64,000 nucleotides of DNA from Turbatrix aceti (Eukaryota > Nematoda > Chromadorea > Rhabditida > Panagrolaimidae). Within the stretch, counting starts at the first letter, position 1. Each line of letters begins with the position of its first letter. Under the pieces are notes generated by a model that was given only the letters and a program-made list of their open reading frames with translations, did no database searches and had not been told where the DNA came from. Location of the stretch: positions 3,562,739 to 3,626,738 of the forward strand of contig OZ017767.1 of NCBI GenBank assembly GCA_963969345.1, given 5' to 3'. Below are positions 57,690 through 64,000 of this stretch, in pieces. The translations under genes were made by a program, and so were the position numbers.

Positions 57690-58460
57690 CATTTTGGATG
57701 GCACTTCGTTTCCGAGATGCGCTGCAAGTTTGGATTCTTGCTGTTTTGAAGTGAAGACGCTGGCGCATCGGCGGGGGCAGTCTGGGATGACTGGGCCCGC
57801 TAATTGGAGCGACTATGTCGCTCCGATGATGATGATGGATGATTGAGGGTTTATTGTTGAAGATTATGATGGTTAAGTGAAGAATGATCAAGCGGATGCT
57901 GATCTAGTGACCTTGCGTCTGAAAAAAAACAACTTTTATTTTCTGATTTTGAAAAATTCAAAGAAACATACCTTCAAAAAAGATAGAAAAATACTACCAC
58001 GCATTGGACCGATTCTCTTCAGGTCCAATGCCTCGTGTGGTGGCGGCCCTGTGCGGCAGTTGAAACCGCGTCGGGCAGGCAGGAAGGCTGACTAGCAGCC
58101 TAAGCCTCTTCGCTGGTCAGGCGGTTGTCTGCAAAAGACAAAATGCGGATTAGTCGTTCCAAAATGTTCCCAGATAACTTACCATTAGTCGATGTCGCTG
58201 CACGGTTTGCCCTCGGAGGCGGCCAAAATTATTGGACGTCTCCGAGAGCAGCGGGCCACGAGGCAGCCCGCTAGTCGACCGGGCGGGAATGGCGACGCCG
58301 CCCGGGAAGGACAGCGATCATCTAACGGCTGGCAACTTCCGAAGAAATTGCCTGGGCCCCCGTCATCCATGGGGGCCCGGTGGAACCACCGGAGCGTCCG
58401 TTAACAATGCACGGCTAATATGCTCCGATGGTCGGTCTTTCGACCATGGCTGACTACCAT
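57690..58460 (-). ncRNA. Right-arm module B: spliced chain of covarying hairpins
   Basis: Counterpart of 3,401-4,150. Same elements on the - strand: GGTC-GAAA-GACC (58,434-58,445); an 11-bp stem (58,422-58,432 / 58,385-58,395); GGGCCCCC/GGGGGCCC (58,354-58,361 / 58,371-58,378); a 9-bp stem closed by a TTCG loop (58,331-58,352); GCGGGC/GCCCGC (58,251-58,256 / 58,266-58,271); GCGGTT/AACTGC (58,056-58,069); CATTGGACC/GGTCCAATG with loop TGAAGAGAATC (58,002-58,030); a triloop hairpin (57,803-57,827); GATGCGC/GCGCATC (57,716-57,722 / 57,763-57,769). Introns near 58,131-58,185 and 57,917-57,972 match those of the left copy. Reading frames are not kept. Confidence 0.7.
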
Positions 58461-58574
58461 CCACCGCCGTTCTTTGTCTATTTGCTAGACAGAAAGTTGG
58501 CCCTTGTTATGGCTCTTTTTTTTTGGCATTTTTGCTCTTTTTTTTCTGGTGGCATTATAGGCTCTTTTTTTTCT

Positions 58575-58629
<55 letters not shown>

Positions 58630-59000
58630 TTTTTTTTTTTTGGGTTTTTTTTACAAATAATTATAACATAAAAATAAATGCATTCAATAAATAATAAAAG
58701 CCCGACGTCGCAGGGGCGGTGACTGACCCAGGGTTGAGCCAGTCACAAATGCGCATCCGGGCACCTATATAAGCTGTTAGCAAGAACCCCCTCCTATATG
58801 AGCACGACCCTCCCACTTTGAGAAAAACCGATACGAGCCTACCTCGGGGCTGGCTTAGGTGCCTCGGCCCGTGCGTCGCGGATCAGAGTCACTTGATCGC
58901 TGCTGACGGCTTGGATGGATCGGCTGACGTGGACTCCCGTCCAGTGCTTGCCTGGCGGACGGGAATGGGATGTCCATGAACGGACAGCCGATCTGAAAAA
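58461..59000 (-). other. Right-arm outer part of module B with poly-T
   Basis: Holds the poly-T tract (58,560-58,650), a hairpin GTGACTG/CAGTCAC (about 58,719-58,746) and a near-palindromic TATATAAG at about 58,767. On - this lies upstream of module B, so TATA-box activity is conceivable but untested. Confidence 0.4.
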
Positions 59001-59279
59001 AAATATTCAATTAAAATGGATGAAAAAAATTTTTGTTCAACAATCAATTTTTATTTAACAAATTTAAACTATAAAAAAGATATCAAAATAATTTTGTTTA
59101 AAAAAAGCATTTTATAGTATATGAAATATTTTTTTAATAAAATAATTTAGTTTTCCAAAAATTTTTTTTTAAATAAAGAATTTAGTTTTCCAAATTTTTT
59201 TTTAAATAAAGAATTTAGTTTTCCAAAAAAACAGTTTAGTTTTCCAATAAATTATATTATTGAAATTTTTTTATAAAAA

Positions 59280-62200
59280 AAATACGAACCTCGAGGAAAA
59301 ATCGTGGAAATATCTGCGACGCCTGGTCCGAGGCAACAACCTGTGAAGGGGATGTTGTTGCCTCTGGTGACGAACTGGATTGTTCGGTGTCACCGTAGTC
59401 ATGGTAGTGCGATGACTGGACGCAGGCGTGTTCGCTTGAGTATCGGGCAGGCCACTCACGATGCCATCGTGGTTTCGGTCATCTGCTTCCTTGATACTCT
59501 GACTACGGTAGTTGTCGTCGTAGCTAGCAGGGCGTTCTTACGTGATGGGTCATGTCGGACTCGCGATCACTGCACCTGGCTGCTTTGATTTGCGATGTTC
59601 TGGAGCTCAGCGGACTCCAAGTCGAACTTGTATCGCGTGAGAGGAAATTCTTGGCATGGGCAGCGATTTTGACGGTCTGGGTATGGAATGCCGTGCGTGG
59701 GGTTGCCTCAGAGTTGACAGGATTCGGCGATGCCCCAAATCAGGTGCCCATGCATTTCTTTGTTTTTGCGCTGCCACGGATGTGCTTGTGCCGGTTGCTC
59801 GATATGGCAATGTTGCTCGCGAGGGTTTGATCCACATTGCCTTTGCGATTTCTGGAGTTGACGGGGCTCCAAGTCGGGTGTAAATCGCGTAAAAGGTAAT
59901 TTGTCCGGGCAGCGTTGTGTGGCTTGACTGCAGTGTTCAGCGTAGGTGGTAGTTTGGCCATAGAATTGTCTTCACCTCGTCGGTATTCACTAAAAAAGCT
60001 TATTTTGAAAAAAATCTGTGAGAATAATTTTAGTAAAATGTTTTTATCCGAAATTAGTTTTTATGTCTATTGATATTTTTATAAAAACGATAAATAAATT
60101 TATAAAAAATAAAAAATACTTCCATGAACATTTTGTGAGAAATTTTTTGTTCTGCATTTTGAAAAAAATTATAAAAATTTGAAGAAAAACCTTTTTCCCA
60201 AAAAAACGGTTCAACTTTTTTTTATAAATTTTTTTTTGCTAAAAACGTACCTCATATGCCCCAATTCTTTTCAAATTTGCTGTCGCTAGCTGCTGACAGG
60301 TTTCGGCGATGATAAAATCAGGTGTCAATCGCGGTGCTCGTTTTTGGTATCGGCTATGTTGAAAAGGATTTCTGCCGTTGTTCCAAAACGCCATCTTGGC
60401 TTGAAACGATAAAACGTCGTAACTTGGGTGATGGATGAGCATCCGCATTTTAAGCCTTGGAGTGTGAACTTGGAGTGATTCGGCTATCGGTTGCCGTGCG
60501 TGGGTTTGCTTTGGAGCAGTCAAGGTCTCCTTTCGTATCTGCTAAAAAAGGATTACTTTGAAAAAAAAATGAATGTGTTTTTTGAAAAATAATTTTTGTA
60601 TAATTAAAAATGTGTGTTTTGTTTACGTCCATTTTTTAAATAAAAACTCATTGCTGTTTGAGATTTTTTGCGAATCAAAATAAAAAAATAATTACGTAGT
60701 TTTACAATTTCTTTTTCCAAAAAAAAAATTTCCAAAATTTTTTTTCAATTTTTTTAATTTTTTTGGTGTGAAAAAATTTTATAAAATGAAAAAAAATTCT
60801 TGAAAACCAACCTAATGCCTGTGAATTTTCGTATTAGTTGTCAGTCTGCATGGTGCTGACAAAATTCGGTGACGCCATTCAACTCAGGTGTTCGAGTGAT
60901 TGGAATGGTCGTCGCGACGACGCCCACCAGAAATTGGGCATTCAAAGTCGTCGTCATGAACGTGTCGTTGCACGGGGTGACACCAGTAGTTGCTAGCTTT
61001 CTGCCGGGTTAGAAAATGTTGCCGGTGTGGACAGCTGCATGGCTCCCAATATCCGATTCTGAAAAATACAGGTATAATAGAAAAAATATAGGTTTTAAAA
61101 AAATAATTTTTTATAAAAAAAATTTTCTTTGATTGCTAAATTAAATTTTTTTTTCCAAGAATTGTGTCCAAAAAAAACTCACATGAAAAATTCACCAACA
61201 ACGCCTGGCCGGATATGTTATGGATTTCGAGGCCGCAATGGGCGCAGTATGGTAGTGTAAACTGCTTCGACAGGGTTTGTAATCCAGGCTCGACAGGTGG
61301 CGTCAGGAAATGGCCAAAATTTGATTGAACCGACTTCATGTCGGACTGTGAGGCAGTGTGGGGAGCGAAATTCTTGCACGGAGACGAAACATGTCAAATC
61401 CGATGTCCTCCGGAATCGCCGGCGTCGTCGGCATCAAATGCAACTCGACATGAGCGGAGCAATGTTCTCGTTGTTCAGGGGCTTGATTGAGGGTGAGCAG
61501 ACCTTCCTTCCTTCCCGAACGTCCAATGGCATGAGAAATCTGTGGATCACGGGGACTGCAGTGTGAGCTTCTCGAGCGAGTGCTTGCTGGACTAGCCACG
61601 TGCATCTGGCGGCTGCTTGTCTGTTTCATTCGAAAGTAATGAGGTGCAATCGGGGTGTCATTCAGGCGAGTTTTCTGGCGTGCTGATGTCCTGGTAGAAG
61701 CGCTGGGTAACAATTTGCGCTCTTGATACCGTATCGTCTGCTGACAGAGTGCTGGATTTTCAAATCGGCACATGGAATGCAGGTTGGTCGCCACAATTAC
61801 CCTAAAACAAAATTCACTTAAAAAAAAACAATGAAAAAATTTTGAAAACCATTTGTTTTGATAGGAAACCAAATAAAACCGTTTTTTTCACATAACAATT
61901 TTTTTCTACCATTTTTTTGAAATATCGAATTTTGGTTTCCAAAAAAAATTTTATAAAAAAATTCAAATATGTGTGCAACAGTTTAAATTTTGTGGTATGT
62001 ACAACTTTTTTTGTATTGGACGTAAAAAAAATTTAACGTGCGAAAAAAATTCCAAAAACTTTTTTTTTAAGAAGTGTGTCCGAAAAAAAACTCACACAAA
62101 AAAATACACCAACAACTCCTGGCCGAGTATGCCTGGATTTCGAGGCTGCAATTGTTGCAGTATCGCAGTGTGAACTGCTTCGGCAGGCGTTGTAATATAA

Positions 62201-64000
62201 AATCGGCAGGTGGCGTCAGAATATGGCCAAAAATTGATTAAATCGACTTCACGTCGTGCTGTTGAGCGAGGCAGTGCGAGCCATGTCAAATCTGATATCT
62301 TGCCGGAATCGCTGAGCGTCGTCGGCATCGAAATAAGCGAGCAATGTTCTCGTTGTTCAGGGGCTTGAGGTGGAGCAGACCTTTCTTCCCGAACGTCAAA
62401 TGGCCTGAGAAATGAGCGGCAGCGAGCTTCTCGAGCGAGTGGTTGCTGGGGTGCTTCGGGCGGCTGCTTGTCAGTTTTTCGCGATGGTGGAGCGGAATAA
62501 TCGGGGTGACATCATGGCATGCTGACGTCGTGGTGGGATTTGCGCTCGTGACACCGTATCGTCTGACAGAGTGCTGGATTTTCAAATCGGACACATGGAA
62601 TGCAGGTTGGTCGCCACAAATACCCTAAAACAAAATCCACTTTTAAAAAAAACAACAATTAAAATTTTGAAAACCATTTGTTTTGATAGGAAACCAAATA
62701 AAAACGTTTTTTTTCACATAAATTTTTTTTACCATTTTTTTGCAACATCGAATTTTGGTTTCCAAGAAAATTTTTTATAAAACAATTCTAATTTGTGTGC
62801 AAAAAAACTCACTTTTGATTCCTGGCAGCACAACGACCGCGCCATGGGCACATTTCATCGGTTTCAATGGCGTGAAACGATTGCTTGGATGATGTGCTTG
62901 TTCATGGGTAACTGGGGTGGCGTGCAAACTTCTCGAGTCGGTGCGGCTTCAAAAAAACCCAGATTCGGTATCGTAGGCTGCGAGGCTTGCTTCTGGTCTC
63001 TTGAATGGATCGGCCACAGAATTTCTGGCAAAACCGCAGATCAGGTGTTTGGAAGGAAGCGGAGCGTGTCGTTGTCATCGATCGGGGCTCCATCGGTACC
63101 TGGCGGCTTCCAGTCGGGGTAGACAGCTTTGGCTTGGTTCGCTTCTGAAAAGAAATCATAAAAATGAAAAAAAAATGAAACAGCGCATTATTTTGTATAA
63201 AACACTTTTACACTCGGTTTCACAATTTTTTAGTACGAAAAATAAAAATTTTTTAGCATGAAAAAAATGTTGCAACAAAATTAGTTTTTTTTGCGGAACT
63301 AATTTAACGATTTTTATAAAAAAATAATTTTTTTAATTGGAAAAAAAATTGGAAAAAAATTATATTGATGAATAAAATACAAAATGAGAAAAAAACTAAC
63401 CAGAAAAATTTTTCGTGTCCTCCTTGGCATCTGGGCATCCGGAAACGAGCTTGAGGATGAGCCTCTGTCCAAAATCGCTGACACCGGTACAAATCTTGGC
63501 TAGGTGGTATGCGAGACTGTCGTTGGCGTGTGGAATTCCTCAGCGAATTTCGAGCGGTTGCATTTGTGTTCAAAAAACCCAGTGGCTTCCTGGAGGCCTC
63601 AAATCGCGTCAAATCGATCTTGTTTGAGGAGCTTTTTCTGGACAGGCTTGATCCGGTATCACTGTTTCCCATCTTGAGGCGAGAATATCGGGATTGTAGC
63701 ACGGAATTGGGTTGTCACGGAAAAATCAAGAATTGCCTTCTGGCTTCGTTCGTTTCAGCTCCTAAAACATAAAAAACGTTTTTTTTCGCGTAATAATTTT
63801 TTTACAGATTTTTGAAAACATGTAAAATTGTATTTTAGCTCCCAAAAAAGTTTTTATAAAAAAAATCTGAAAAAAACTCACTTTTGAGGGAAAAAATGAA
63901 ATCTGGCAGCACAACGACCGCGCCATGGTACACATTTCATCTGCATTTGGCTTCATTGGCGTGAAACGATTGCTTGGATGTGCTTGTTCATGGTTGACTG
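59280..64000 (-). repeat. Right-arm exon-like repeat blocks separated by AT-rich introns
   Basis: Blocks on - bounded by TTTTAG/TTTTCAG and GTGAGT/GTACGT-type signals: about 59,288-59,985, 60,250-60,541, 60,811-61,060, 61,183-61,803, 62,093-62,625, 62,811-63,146, 63,400-63,763 and 63,880 to the window end. The 61.2-61.8 and 62.1-62.6 kb blocks are duplicates (shared phrase GACAGAGTGCTGGATTTTCA), and 62,829-62,920 recurs at 63,910-64,000. The duplicates do not keep a common reading frame, so I read them as non-coding or decayed. The locus continues beyond the window. Confidence 0.55.

Overview
The window looks like nuclear DNA of a nematode. Protein genes are cut by many short introns ending in TTTTCAG, there is a cluster of nematode-type serpentine receptors, a GH25 lysozyme of the worm lys type and a CYP33-like P450, and intergenic DNA is rich in A/T homopolymers. 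The genus cannot be fixed from sequence alone. All exon boundaries are my own reading of splice sites; for every gene described as complete the exon lengths sum to a whole number of codons.

Layout. Bases 1-7,100 and about 51,300-64,000 form two repeat-rich arms without convincing protein genes. They contain related modules in opposite orientation: left arm on +, right arm on -, so both read inward. The modules are exon-like blocks bounded by GT/AG signals and consist of chains of hairpins. Several stems have changed on both sides between copies, with loops kept, including GAAA and TTCG tetraloops. This suggests a family of spliced, structured non-coding RNAs and is the most novel signal here.

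Between the arms is a coding block. On the left are a CYP2-clan P450 lacking its N-terminal anchor (7.2-8.6 kb, -), a membrane-anchored M1 aminopeptidase homologue that lost its zinc site (9.0-11.1 kb, -) and the splicing helicase DHX8/PRP22 (11.4-15.6 kb, +), two of whose introns carry the same repeat. Next is a 14-exon gene resembling LRRC9 (15.9-33.3 kb, +). One of its introns hosts an antisense secreted Tyr/Gly-rich protein. Another, 11.8 kb long, hosts six antisense serpentine receptor genes in two subfamilies.

Further right come the Spartan/DVC-1 protease (-), a ZHP/RNF212-like meiotic RING protein (+) with a mobile element in an intron, and a GH25 lysozyme (-). A tandem triplet of unrecognised surface-protein genes (38.6-48.4 kb, +) follows; each has a signal peptide, a Cys-containing ectodomain, a 27-bp minisatellite coding a Thr/Glu/Pro stalk, and a GPI-like tail. 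A long fold-back element (48.6-49.8 kb) separates these from the right arm.

Functionally the block mixes housekeeping genes (splicing, DNA-protein crosslink repair, meiosis) with fast-evolving environmental genes (chemoreceptors, lysozyme, P450, surface proteins). No operon-like spacing is evident.
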